Origin: Larix kaempferi
Taxonomy: Eukaryota; Streptophyta; Pinopsida; Pinales; Pinaceae
Direction of reading: 5' to 3'
Assembly: GCA_027924585.1 (NCBI GenBank)
Contig: BSBM01000486.1
Span: 41,472,501-41,536,500 of the forward strand
Length of the DNA: 64,000 nucleotides
Each line of letters begins with the position of its first letter. Position 1 is the first letter of the stretch. The notes beneath the pieces were generated by a model, which saw only the letters and a list, made by a program, of their open reading frames with translations, ran no database searches and was not told where the DNA came from. Shown piece by piece: positions 46,855 to 57,600 of the stretch. The position numbers were made by a program, and so were the translations under genes.

Positions 46855-46867
46855 AAGGGGGAGGGGA
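46855..46867 (+). other. Polypurine tract
   Basis: AAGGGGGAGGGGA lies one base before the 3' LTR start. It primes plus-strand DNA synthesis in LTR elements. Confidence 0.88.
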
Positions 46868-46868
46868 T

Positions 46869-48292
46869 TGTAATACTCTCAATTTTGACTTGGATGTCGT
46901 TAATCAAAATTATGTAAATGATATAAATATGCTAGTATGGATTTCTAGTGCAGAGCTCAAGGCCAAGGCCCGACTAGTGAATGGATAGGCATGTATGATG
47001 TATATATTTTTAATTGGACCATATGGTTGGCTTGTCATGCTAACTTGAAATATATGTAAATATTATATTGCATAAATAATAAAATGGTCCAAGATTGCTA
47101 TGTGAAGAGAACTAGAGGGGCTATGATTCCACTAGAGGGGAAGGAGAAAGAGGGCCTATGGGAAACTAAATCCTTTGTTGCCAAGTGTCAACCTTATAAC
47201 TCATCTAATTGTTGTCGTGTGCTTTAAATGATCCAATTACCTTCTTTTGACTATTAAACCCAATCATTGAATGCATGTGTGAGGTTGGTGGGAAAAGTCA
47301 CTTCATGCAATTATTGAAGAATGGGGGTGGTGACAGTTTTGTTAGCTATGAGAAGTCCTTTTCCTCTAAATTCAAAAGCTATGTCAGTTGTCTTTTCACC
47401 ATCATCTCATATCCCTTGGAGTCAACACTCATTCTATAATTCTCTCATGCAAACTTCTACACTATGTAGAGCTTCCTATTGTTGTTCATGACCACTACCA
47501 GACTGTGTTTAACCCAAAAATTCGAATTTGGAGATAGAGATACAAATTTGAAGGCAAAATAGATGGTTGTAGGTGAGCATAGAGGTTGGGCAAGCTAGGA
47601 ACCCTTACCAATTGAGTTTTTCTACTCACATATGCTTGAGAATCCATGATTTATGCTACAAGGGGGTTCTCCAACAACATACAACAATTTGGACTCTTAC
47701 TACACACGCTCTTAAGCAATTTAAGGGTTGGATTTCCTGAGGGAATTGTGGATCAATGAAGGGGAATGCCTTCCTTGTTGTGTGGGACAGTTGGAAAAGG
47801 TGTCATGGCTATGATGGTTGAGTGAGATCCCTGTAGAGCTCTGGATGAGCATTTGGCTAAGCATAGAGAGCGGAACGGGCTATGGGCTAAGCAAGAAAAT
47901 CCTGTAGGTGTTTCCTTGACCTTGGTGGCCTCATAGCCCAGCTTGGGGGTTGTCTCTCAATAGAAATAATATATGCTGGATAGAGTGCCTACGATTGGAT
48001 GAAAAATCACTCTTAGACAACCGATTGCTTGGATATTCTTTGTTTAAAGATAAGTATTATCTTTTTATCTGATGTGCAATGATTTTTTTTATATGTTGGT
48101 GATAATTATGCTTGTAATTGCATGTGTTGTGTGTGTGTGGATGGATTTTGTTTCCGCTATGTATTTTTATTATGCATCTACACACATTTTAAATGTCATG
48201 AATTCGTATTATGGCTATGGGGCAAAATTTAGAAGCCCACATTTAGTTATTGTCCCCTCACGTGGGTCAGATTGATGGATGGGGATGTTACA
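46869..48292 (+). repeat. Plus-strand gypsy 3' LTR
   Basis: 1424 bp from TGTAATACTCTCAA to GGGGATGTTACA, matching the 5' LTRs at 8432 and 19207. It is visibly more diverged from them than they are from each other. The flank after it is TAGAC. Confidence 0.94.
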
Positions 48293-48389
48293 TAGACCCA
48301 AAAAGCAAACCACATATACCTAAAATCTATACAAAATCATTCCTATAAAATTAAGCTACCATCATTTCCTCCAAAAGGCCTTTAAGCCT

Positions 48390-48872
48390 TTCCTCATTCT
48401 CTCCTAAATGTATGATCAACCGATAAGAGCCATTCGGAAGAGGGAATCCTTGCTTCGACTATAAATCCACTTCAGAATTATTCTCCCAAAAGATATGCTA
48501 ATATTGAATCTAGAAATGAATAAAAAATAGTTAAAGTTTGACGCACAAGAGCAACAAAATTGATATTTTGGTCTTGAGCCTCCTTCTTCATCCATTTTAT
48601 TACCACTATAGAGTTACCATAACTATAGCTAACTAGGAACTCTTGTTATAAGCAAACTTTAACAATTATAATTGAGCAAGGATTTATGTTCGGTTATTAA
48701 TTCCCACACCTGCCTTTGCTTTAAAGGAGAAGCAATACTGATCATTAACATATAGAATGAATCTGATCCCACATTGATGATTTTGACACGCTCCATCAAA
48801 GAAAGTCCACAAATGATCATGATCAAAACTAAGCTCTTGAAACCATCTAATTCAATTTCAAACTTATTACCC
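48390..48872 (-). pseudogene. RNase H-like fragment, decayed
   Basis: On the minus strand the frame reads WTFFDGACQNHQCGIRFILY, FSFKAKAGVGINNRT and LLKFAYNKSS, and after a frameshift IVVIKWMKKEAQDQNINF and NNSEVDL. The FFDGA and NNR(A)E-like positions match the first two catalytic regions of a plant retroelement-type RNase H. Multiple stops are present. It is older than and unrelated in sequence to the RNase H of the LINE. It probably derives from another retroelement that was the original target DNA of the gypsy insertion. Confidence 0.7.
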
Positions 48873-50406
48873 ACTTATATGATTGAGTTTATAAATTTGA
48901 TAATAAAATATTGTTTTAATATAAATTTAATTTTTTGAAAACAATAATATGAAAATATCATCATCCTCACATTATAAAAGCTTTTAGTTTCTATAAATTA
49001 AAATAATATTAAGAATTAAAATAAAATATATAATTTTTATTTTTTTTCTATAACAATTTTTAATATAAATTTGGTAACTTATATTAATTTTGTATTATTT
49101 TTATTTTTTTCTATAACAATTTTTAATATAAATTTGGTAAGTTATTTATATTTTGTATTATTTAAAATTTGGTCAAAATTTGATGACACATCTTTTAATA
49201 ATTGTTGGCATTTTATATTTATCATTTCATTTTAACTTTTGCAGTTGCAATTCTCTAACAATCATAAGTTTGTAAACCCTATTCAATTGAGAAGATGACT
49301 ATAAATTGAATTATTTATAAAAACCTTTAATTCAGAGTCTTTAATCTCTCTTTACCTACATCCCTTTCTTCATCATCCAATCCCCTTTTTATTTTCATCA
49401 TTTTCCACCCTATATCTCAATTCTCATAATCCCTTAATTTTTTATTGTTATTTTTATGTATGATTAATTATTATATGTTTTTCAATAACCCTATTTATTC
49501 TCCGGATGCCTTTATTTTATTAAACATCTCTCTAATTAATTATGTTTCTTTTCTTAATTATTTTCTTTTTTCTAGCCACTCTTTGCTACATCACTCATCT
49601 TTATGTGATCCCGAGACGATGGGTGCAATGGGTGCAGAGCCCACTCGAAAGTTAGAGGAATTTTAACTTTTAAAGATCAATGAGAATAACATAAGAATAA
49701 GAAAGTAATAAGGTTTTTTTAGTGTTGCTATTGGTTTATGGGATGACCTTGTTACTATTTTGTATCAAAATTTTCTTAAAAGGCATATATTAAAAATTAA
49801 GCACCTTTGTTACTTATTTTACTTATTTGTTTAAGATATTTTATTCACAATGCTTTGCATGAACACTTCACCAAGGAGAAATATAGAGTAAAAATGCAAA
49901 TAAAGGTTGAGTGTTTTATATATATAAATGGAAAGTATAAAGAGAGAAATTGATTAAAATAATAAATAAGATTGAAGTAGGAGAGAAATTGATTAAAATA
50001 GTAAATATGATTGAAATAAATAGAAACATGAGTTAAAAAAATAGATAAGATTGAAATACTTAATTATAAAGAAATTTTAGTTAAATTATATATATATGGG
50101 AATCAACATCTCTCTAGTCATAGTGGACACTAGGTCGTGAGATCAACTTTTGCAAGCTATCCCTGTAACCCTCCCCATATCAATAGACATTGCCACTAGG
50201 AGGTGGTCAAGTGATTCCCAAGGAAGTAGAATCAAGATTTCCCTTTGGCAAGCACTAAGTTTAGAGCATTTGGCTAATTCTATCTATCCCCCGAATATTC
50301 AAATTAAATTGAAATGATATGTTGCTAAAAAACAATAAAACAAAAAGAGTTGGAGAAAAAATGAAAAAAAAACATAAAAAATCCATATTAATGAGGGTAT
50401 AGCACG
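48873..50406. other. AT-rich intergenic DNA with dispersed repeats
   Basis: No gene seen. Positions 49048-49173 hold two 63-bp units beginning CTATAACAATTTTTAATA, related to the single copy at 333. At about 50360-50411 the sequence joins the dispersed repeat also seen at 5390. Confidence 0.55.
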
Positions 50407-50411
50407 AGAAT

Positions 50412-51049
50412 TGTTAGTTTTTCATCATTTAATTCAATATGATCTAGGATCTTAACTGATAGAACAACATGTACAGCATATCAAACATAAGAGACAAGAG
50501 ACACAAAGCATTTCACCAGGGAAAACTAAGAAGGTGAAAAACCCCGCAACTTCCTCAGAGATAGAATGAGCACCAATACAAAGATCACAAAGATGAAACC
50601 CCAAAACAACAGATAGTCTCCTAGCAGCTACTCCTCCTCCACTTGTGCGCACTCCTCCTCTCTCTCACTAATGCAAGTGAGTGAGTGAATGTACGGATAA
50701 ATAGAGAGGTGCTCCTCTCTATTTATACTTTGCCTTTACATGCCTTTTACTCTAACTGGGCCGACCCCACTAGGGTGATCTAATAACCCTTTAACCCACA
50801 CTGGGCCGACCCCTATAAGGTGTTCTAATAACCCTTTAACCCACACTGGGCCGACCCCTCTAAGGTGGTCTAATAACCCATCAAATATAAGTTATGACAC
50901 TTACAATGTAACTTGCGACACTTGCAAATACAAATGACGACACTTCCAATCGGAGGAATAATACATCTCCGTTGGGGATACAATAAAGTACAAATGTAAT
51001 ACATACAATATACAAGTGAATATATTCTGAAGTTACAAATACATCAACA
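50412..51049 (-). repeat. Copia 3' LTR
   Basis: 638 bp. It contains tandem ~45-bp units with GGGCCGACCCC and TCTAATAACCC words. The partner LTR has one extra variant unit, which largely explains its greater length. Confidence 0.93.
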
Positions 51050-51058
51050 CTCCCTCTT
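51050..51058 (-). other. Polypurine tract of the copia element
   Basis: On the minus strand AAGAGGGAG directly precedes the LTR start TGTTGATG. Confidence 0.75.
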
Positions 51059-51364
51059 AACTAGGAAGGTGTTCTCTTGACACAGGTCATCAATACATAT
51101 AGGCACAAGTCTTCAATTCTAGAGCTGGATCATTGTCACTGGATCACGGAGCATCATCATCACTGCTGTTGTACTCGTCATCTTGATCACTGGTGCTATC
51201 TCTCAATTCTTCTCGTCATAGGAAGTTCTACAGAGACAACCCTTTTTCATGCTGGATGTAGGCCTAGCCTCCTGTAGGTCTTCATCATCTCTGCGAGCTG
51301 GCCATCCTGTGGAATCCTCAGGAATGATTACGTGAGTCAACAAAACATTGAAAGAGCATTCCAG

Positions 51365-51830
51365 GACTGATTACGAGCTTACTTCTCAACCTATCGGATC
51401 TCCCAGGGAGCTATTACATGTGACCACCACAAAACCTTAAAAGAGCATCCTAGGAACATTTATGTGCCTATCACGACCGGCAAGATCTCTAAAGAGCATC
51501 CCAGGACTTTTACGTGCCTAGCACAACCTATCGGATCTCCAGGACTGATTACTTGTGGTCTTGGCAAAACCTCAAAAGAGCATCCCAGGACTGAGTATGA
51601 GCTTACTGCTCAACCTATCGGATCTCCCAGGGAGCTATTACATGTGACCACCACAAAACCTTAAAAGAGCATCCCAGGAACATTTATGTGCCTAGCACGA
51701 CCGACAAGATCTCTAAAGAGCATCCCAGAACTTTTACGTGCCTAGCACAACCTATCGGATATCCATGAATGATTACATGTGGTCTTGGAAAAACCTCGAA
51801 AGAGCATCCCAAGATTGATTATGAGCTTAC
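51365..51830. repeat. 224-bp tandem repeat inside the copia element
   Basis: Units begin at 51365, 51589 and 51813 (GACTGATTACGAGCTTAC and variants). Two complete units and the start of a third are present. Each unit contains several AAGAGCATCCCAGGA words, so a shorter motif is repeated within it. The array lies between RNase H and the 3' LTR. Confidence 0.93.
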
Positions 51831-51839
51831 TACTCATCC

Positions 51840-53340
51840 GTCGCACCATACAAGAGCTTCACTGCTCCTCTCTGCACCATATCCCTGATATAGTGATATT
51901 TGATCTCGATATGCTTCGACTTGTCATGGAACACCGGGTTCTCTGACAACTTCACACAACTCTAGTTGTCACAATAGATACAAGTAGCATCCAACTCGAG
52001 ATCAAATAAATCAGACAGTAGCTTCCTTAGCCATACTGCCTCACAACTAGCCGAACAAGCTACAACATACGCTGCTTCAGTTGTACTAAGTGCTACGCAA
52101 GATTGCTTCCTGCTAAACCAAGAGATCACACCTGATCCCATACTGAAGCAACAACCCAAAGTGATCTTCCTATCTGCAGCATTGTCTTCCCAATCTGAAT
52201 CAACATAACCCTCCAGGTTAAACTTTTGATTTGTATCATACTTGAGCCCATAATCAACTGTGCCCTTCAGGTACCTCAGAATATGCTTTACATCAATCAG
52301 GTGAACATGTCTAGGATCCGTCAGGAACTGGCTCAATGTGTTCACCGTGAAGCAAATATCTAGTCTCGTGTTCGTCAGTTACATCAAGGACCCAATCATT
52401 TTCCAATACATCGTGGCATCAACCGACTCTGATGAAGCATCACTTAATAGCTTCAGGTTCGATGCCATAGGTGTGGCCATGGCCTTGCAGTCCATCATCC
52501 CGAACCGCTTCAGGATCTCTACTGCATACTTCCCTTGTCCAAGGAAGATTCCATCTGCACTCTACCACACCTCCATACCTAGAAAGTAATGCATCATACC
52601 CAAGTCCTTCATCTCAAACTCGGAAGCAAGCTTCCTCTTCATGTCGGCAATCAACCTATCCTCACCTGTCACAAACAGGTCATCCACATACAGTAGGAGT
52701 ATCACTAGATTTCCTTCCTCAACCTTGTAGTAAAGGTTGGAATCCGCTTTACTCTTGGTAAAGCCCAAACTGGACAGGAAGCTGTCTATCCTACCTTACC
52801 ATGTCCTGGGTTCTTCCTTCAAGCCATACAAGGATTTCTTTAACTTGCACACATATGACTCTCTGTCATGTGTCTCAAAACCCAGTGGCTGCTCCACATA
52901 GACTTCCTCTTCGACTACACCATTCAAGAAAGTTTTCTTGATCCATCTAGTGTATCTTCAACTTCATCACTGCAGCCAGAGCAAGTACTGTTCTGATGGA
53001 AGTTTATCTAGCTACAGGTGCAAAATTTTCTTCATAATCTATCCCTTCTTTATGGGAGAAGCCACGAGCCACAAACCTTGCCTTGTATTTCTCTATGCTG
53101 CCATCTGCAACATGCTTGATCTTGTAGATCCACTTGGAAGTCACAACAGACTCCCCTTCTAGTCTCGAGACCACATGCCAGACATCATTCTTCATGATCG
53201 ACTGGTACTCCTTGATCATGGCATCCTTTCATTATTGAATCCCGGATCCTGGGAACTTCATATTCTTCAATATCTTCAATAGGTAGTTTTTCTTGAACTT
53301 CGTCACTTGTTCTTTGGAACAAATGTCATTGTCCTTCTTT
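51840..53340 (-). pseudogene. Copia RT and RNase H
   Basis: On the minus strand the RT starts at 53219 (DVWHVVSRLEGE, KWIYKIKHVADGSIEKYKAR, EGIDYEENFAPVAR). It continues with the catalytic YVDD (in LLLYVDDLFVTGE, open 52768-52562) and RNase H (51962-52345; YVDSDWEDN, ALSTTEAAY, AVWLRKLL). Only a few stops and frameshifts separate the pieces. The linker upstream of RT is visible to about 53340, and the integrase is absent. Confidence 0.93.
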
Positions 53341-54110
53341 TGTAGGTGATTGTACACGATCTTTCCTACAAGTCAAATTCAATTGCATGATTAGAAACAT
53401 CTCATAGTTTTCAGAACAAATTCTTACACATAAAGATAAAGACATATGTCATACAGTCATGCAATTATCTTAGCCAAAGCTTCAATATAACATTTATCCA
53501 TATCCCGTAACTTTCTAAATGCCTTCCATCTCTACTAGAACATTGTTAAGAGTGTGCACTACTCCAACATGTCAGCAAAGAGGTTTCATTCTAGATAAGT
53601 AGCAATGGAGTGTTGTACGGTACCATAGGCCACTTACCCATTACTATATTAGTAGTATCTTGTTCATTAATGCAACTTTTCTAAATTGCATAATGCACAT
53701 CCTAAATCTAGGAACATAAGTATGTACATGAATGAACAACATCATTTAAGTAATAAAAATGACAATTCAAATACTTATCTTTGTTTGCTTGTTGGGTGGA
53801 CTCCCTCTCAATATTTGCTTCCTTACAGGAACTACTAGAGTGTGCTCCCTCTTGATCTTTGCTTCCTTGTAGGAACTACTGGAGTGTGTTGCCTATTGAT
53901 CTTTGCTTCCTGTATTATCTCTCTTTCATAAGCATCAGGATGATGCTCTATGTGAGGATGATCAGGTTGATCATGAGTATCAGGATGATACTCTGTGGCC
54001 GTGGACAGGTTGTGCTTGGAAGGACATATAATAGCGCCCTGGGAGATTTGCATATACTCTTGCGAGGTTTTTCCTATGGCGTATAATAGCTCCCTAGGAG
54101 ATCCGGAAAA
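53341..54110. other. Copia interior without coding sequence
   Basis: It replaces the region where gag, protease and integrase should be. There is a repeated TCTTTGCTTCCTTGTAGGAACTACTRGAGTGTG word at 53810-53890 and ATCAGGATGAT words at 53934-53995. No gene seen. Confidence 0.5.
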
Positions 54111-54123
54111 TGCTCTGATACCA
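54111..54123 (-). other. Primer-binding site of the copia element
   Basis: Minus strand TGGTATCAGAGCA, directly abutting the right LTR: a perfect initiator-Met primer site. Confidence 0.94.
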
Positions 54124-54811
54124 TGTTAGTTTTTAATCATTTAATTCAATATGATCTAGGATCTTCACTGAGAGAACAACATGTACAACATATCAAACAT
54201 AAGAGACAAGAGACACAAAGCATTTCACCGGGGAAAACCAAGAAGGTGAAAAACCCCTCAACTTCCTCAAAGATAGAATGAGCACCAATACAAAGATCAC
54301 AAAGACGAAACCCCAAAACAAGAGATAGTCTCCTAGCATCTCCTCCTCCTCCACTTGTGCACACTCCTCCTCTCTCTCACTAATGAAAAGTGAGTGAATG
54401 AATGTATGGATAAATAGAGAGGTGCACCTCTCTATTTATACTTTACCTTTACATGCCTTTTACTCTAACTGGGCCAACCTCCCTTAGGAGAGTCTAATAA
54501 CCCATTACCACTTGTTACTAGGCCAACCCCACTAGGGTGGTCTAATAACCCTTTAACCCACACTAGGCCGACCCCTCTAAGGTGGTCTAATAACCCTTTA
54601 ACCCACACTGGGCCGACCCCTCTAAGGTATTCTAATAACCCATCAAATATAAGTTACGACACTTACAATGTAACTTGCGACACTGGCAAATACAAATGAC
54701 GACACTTCCAATCGGAGGAATAATACATCTCCGTTGGGGATACAATAAAGTACAAATGTAATACATACAATATACAAGTGAATATCTTTCGAAGTTACAA
54801 ATACATCAACA
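54124..54811 (-). repeat. Copia 5' LTR
   Basis: 688 bp, matching 50412-51049. It has one additional GGCCAACC-type unit near 54480-54530. Confidence 0.94.
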
Positions 54812-54816
54812 AGAAT

Positions 54817-56257
54817 GACATAAACTTAAGGTAACTAGAACTAATATTTTAATTTGAGGGGGAAAAGAAAGATACTAAATTTTGGGTTAAGTCTTCGACA
54901 AGGGGAACTCAGATAAGTTAGTGAAAATAAGGAAATAATATATGGTAAAGAGGAACAAGGTAGTGGTGGTAAAGGAATTTATTAGAAATATGATATAGAA
55001 ATTAAAGAACTTATTAATGTGAAGGTTTAAAAAGTAAAGAAAAAAAAAAGAGGGTAGGGATAGTTGGACACTAAGAAGATTCATGAAATAAGCAGATGTC
55101 ATGGTTATAGTATAATGAATTTATCAATTTTTGTTTAGGAATTTCAAGTTAAGATTCACAAATAAGTTTAAATTTGTATTCGGTAAATATTCAATTTACA
55201 TTATCTTTGGTTGGTGAGTTGATTCTAGGATGTAAATGAGGGGATTTACAGTTTAAGTGGGATGAACAAATTAAACGCATGTTTCCTCGTTTGAGGTTAT
55301 AGGATCAAATCCATAGGGAGTAGGATATGTACACATCCATAGACTAAGTAGTAAAATAGCTACCAAAGGGGGTCCCTTATCAGTCAAATAAGGGCATTTC
55401 ATACATCAACTTGGTGTCTGGTTAGTTGTGACATCAAAATTAGATTATTTATTATATTATTATTCTAAAACATGTTGTATTGATTAAGTTATGGGTGTGA
55501 AAGCATGCATATAAGTGAAATAAATGATATATGAGATATGCATAAAGAAAATCATAATGCAATAATGTTTATATTAATGTGTAAAAGCTTTGTACATTGC
55601 TATGTGATGAAGAGTGTGAAAAAAAGAGTATCTAACTATATCATATCCTCTATGCCACAAAAGGTTCCATATAGTATTTTATAGTACATTACACACACAT
55701 AAGACTACATTTCAATTACAAGAATGTCTATTAAGCTACCAAAGGCAGTTTGGTTCGATAATTAAAGATCATTATTTATATCTTGGAATGTCACATGTTG
55801 TCATTTACACATGTTTCGATGTAGTGCATTTTTATTATAGACACATCATTTGAACCCCTATAATAATATCGAGCATAACTGGCATCCACAAGTAGAAATA
55901 ATAGTTTACAAGTTTCATCCATCATATTATTTTATGTATGTATATCAAACACATTCATTCATCCTTGTTCTATCCATCCACGACTTACATTCATGGTTGG
56001 ATGGTTGCGGAATTAAAGAGCCACTTAAGAATCCTGATGGGTTTGTATATAGAAACGTGAGTGAGGGTAGAAAATTTGTCTTCATGTGCTCGCTCTCCCT
56101 TGTTCATATCCGTCTAATAACATATATATGACTTGATGGGTGAGAGTAAAAATGATGGACTGGGATCAAGTAATTGCTACTATAGTTGGATTCATGAAGA
56201 ATGCTTTGAAAGTTGGATTTCATATTTAGTTATCAAAGATCATAGAGCCTTTCCTTG
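54817..56257. repeat. Dispersed repeat (third, diverged copy)
   Basis: This is homologous to 5430-6870 and 16200-17690 but with many more differences. It has one 50-bp minisatellite unit where A and B have three. It carries an extra piece at about 55428-55475 (TGACATCAAAATTAG...). The plus-strand copia inserted at its right end. Confidence 0.8.
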
Positions 56258-56444
56258 TGTTGAGACCTAATTCTAAGATTATGGTCCAAATTGTAAATAA
56301 TAGCCAGTTTAATAAGGAAGCTGAGGAGTCGTTTGGACTCCAATGAATATCTTGGAATCCGAAGCCCAAGAGACATCTACCAAATGTATAAATAAGAGGT
56401 TTCTGATATTAATAAAAGAAATTTCGGGAGTTAATTACCTTACA
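56258..56444 (+). repeat. Short copia 5' LTR (187 bp)
   Basis: It begins TGTTGAGACC at the point where the dispersed repeat breaks off, and ends TTACCTTACA one base before the primer site. TATAAATA near 56378 is a likely TATA box. No second copy lies in the window, so the left border rests on the break in the dispersed repeat. Confidence 0.75.
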
Positions 56445-56445
56445 A

Positions 56446-56457
56446 TGGTATTAGAGC
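56446..56457 (+). other. Primer-binding site
   Basis: TGGTATTAGAGC, one base different from the usual initiator-Met site. Confidence 0.8.
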
Positions 56458-57600
56458 ACATACCTTTCTTTATCAATGGAAAGAAGCTAACACACCCAAA
56501 GGATGAAGGGGTCATGTGAAGGTGGACATGAGGTTCGTTTCGGGGTGGGGACGGCCACATCCGACCTCCCCAACCACCCCGCCTACAACAAGACCCCTAT
56601 TAGAGCATAGACCTACTCTCCTGTAACTCCAACTGCATGCCAGTCTTCCCTTTGCTCTCATGTGCCCTTCTCAGAGTTGCATCCTGCCATTTCTTCCATT
56701 TCTACTACAATGAAAACCTAATTTTGATACCAAATTCTCTCTTAGCATTCCTCTGCTTGTTGTATCAATGGTTTTCATTATTGTCTATCTTTGCCATTCC
56801 ATTTTCAAAGACAATTTGTATTGATACCTAGACTTTCTACTTATTTGAAGCCACAACCCCATAAAATCTAACTCTTTCAAATTTCATGTAGCTGCATTGT
56901 CCACCAGCTTCTACAGTCTGTCTCTCTAGCTTGTTTTTCAAGAGCCATCAACTCTCTTCAAATCAACCGGTTCCTGATTGAGAGTCTTTGACAAGTCACC
57001 CAACAGTTTCTCATAATCCCTGAATAACAAAGAAATGACCTCAATCTTTGAGCTATTGCAACCTCTAGTGGAGCATGATAAGCATTGGTGAGTTGTGACC
57101 TCCATCTTGGGGGGTGAAATCACTCAGTGGTGAAAGTTGGAAGCTCTCTGCTAGCCTGCTAAGTGTTGAAGCATATATATCTTATCGTGAAAAGCTCTTG
57201 CTATTTTTTTCTTTGTATAAGTAGAGTTATGTTGTTGTTTTTGTAAAGACTTCATTGTAACCCTAATTTGGTAGAGTTGAAGTAGCCTGTTCTCTACTCA
57301 TTTGTTAAGTCTCTCTTTGGAGTACACCATTCGAAGAAACTACGACCATAGTTGAGAGGCTCGACCTCCATCTTTTGATCTGACTCTACTTTAATGAAAA
57401 ACTACAACTTGTTGAGAGTTGCGACCGCTCCTTGAAATTGTTGTTGAAGACTGATTGTAAGAGGGTTAACATGAGCCCGAAATCCGTGAATACCATTATG
57501 AAGTGCCACGGCTACTTTTTTGTGAAAGCGTTGGTGAATCGTGAATGGTGTAGTTTCATTGGTGAAGACTGTCGAAGAGTTGCAACCTCTTGGTTTCCAT
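56458..57600 (+). other. Copia leader and decayed gag
   Basis: No frame stays open for long. The gag N-terminus should lie here but cannot be read. Confidence 0.4.

Larger units (their letters stand above)
19207..48292 (+). mobile_element. Plus-strand Ty3/gypsy retrotransposon, split by nested insertions
   Basis: The element runs from its 5' LTR (19207-20616) through primer site, gag, protease and RT start (to 24356), resumes with RT, RNase H and integrase at 42707-44433, resumes again at 46054, and ends with polypurine tract and 3' LTR (46869-48292). Removing the minus-strand gypsy (24357-42706) and the solo LTR (44434-46053) rejoins the coding sequence at both places. That leaves about 9.1 kb, a normal size. 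Domain order PR-RT-RH-INT is that of Ty3/gypsy. All coding parts are decayed, so the element is dead. Flanks CAGAC and TAGAC probably are the target-site duplication. Confidence 0.93.
50412..54811 (-). mobile_element. Minus-strand Ty1/copia element, internally deleted
   Basis: LTRs at 50412-51049 and 54124-54811 share TGTTAGTTTTT starts and CATCAACA ends. The 5-bp target duplication AGAAT flanks them (50407-50411 and 54812-54816). The primer site abuts the right LTR and the polypurine tract abuts the left, so the element lies on the minus strand. Only RT and RNase H remain; gag, protease and integrase are missing. At 4.4 kb it is a non-autonomous copy. It split the dispersed repeat that continues at 54817. 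Confidence 0.95.

Noticed and set aside
51365-51830. CRISPR-like array
   Set aside because: Units are 224 bp, contiguous, with no spacers, and sit in a plant copia element. The 55-bp and 50-bp arrays are also plain minisatellites without spacers.
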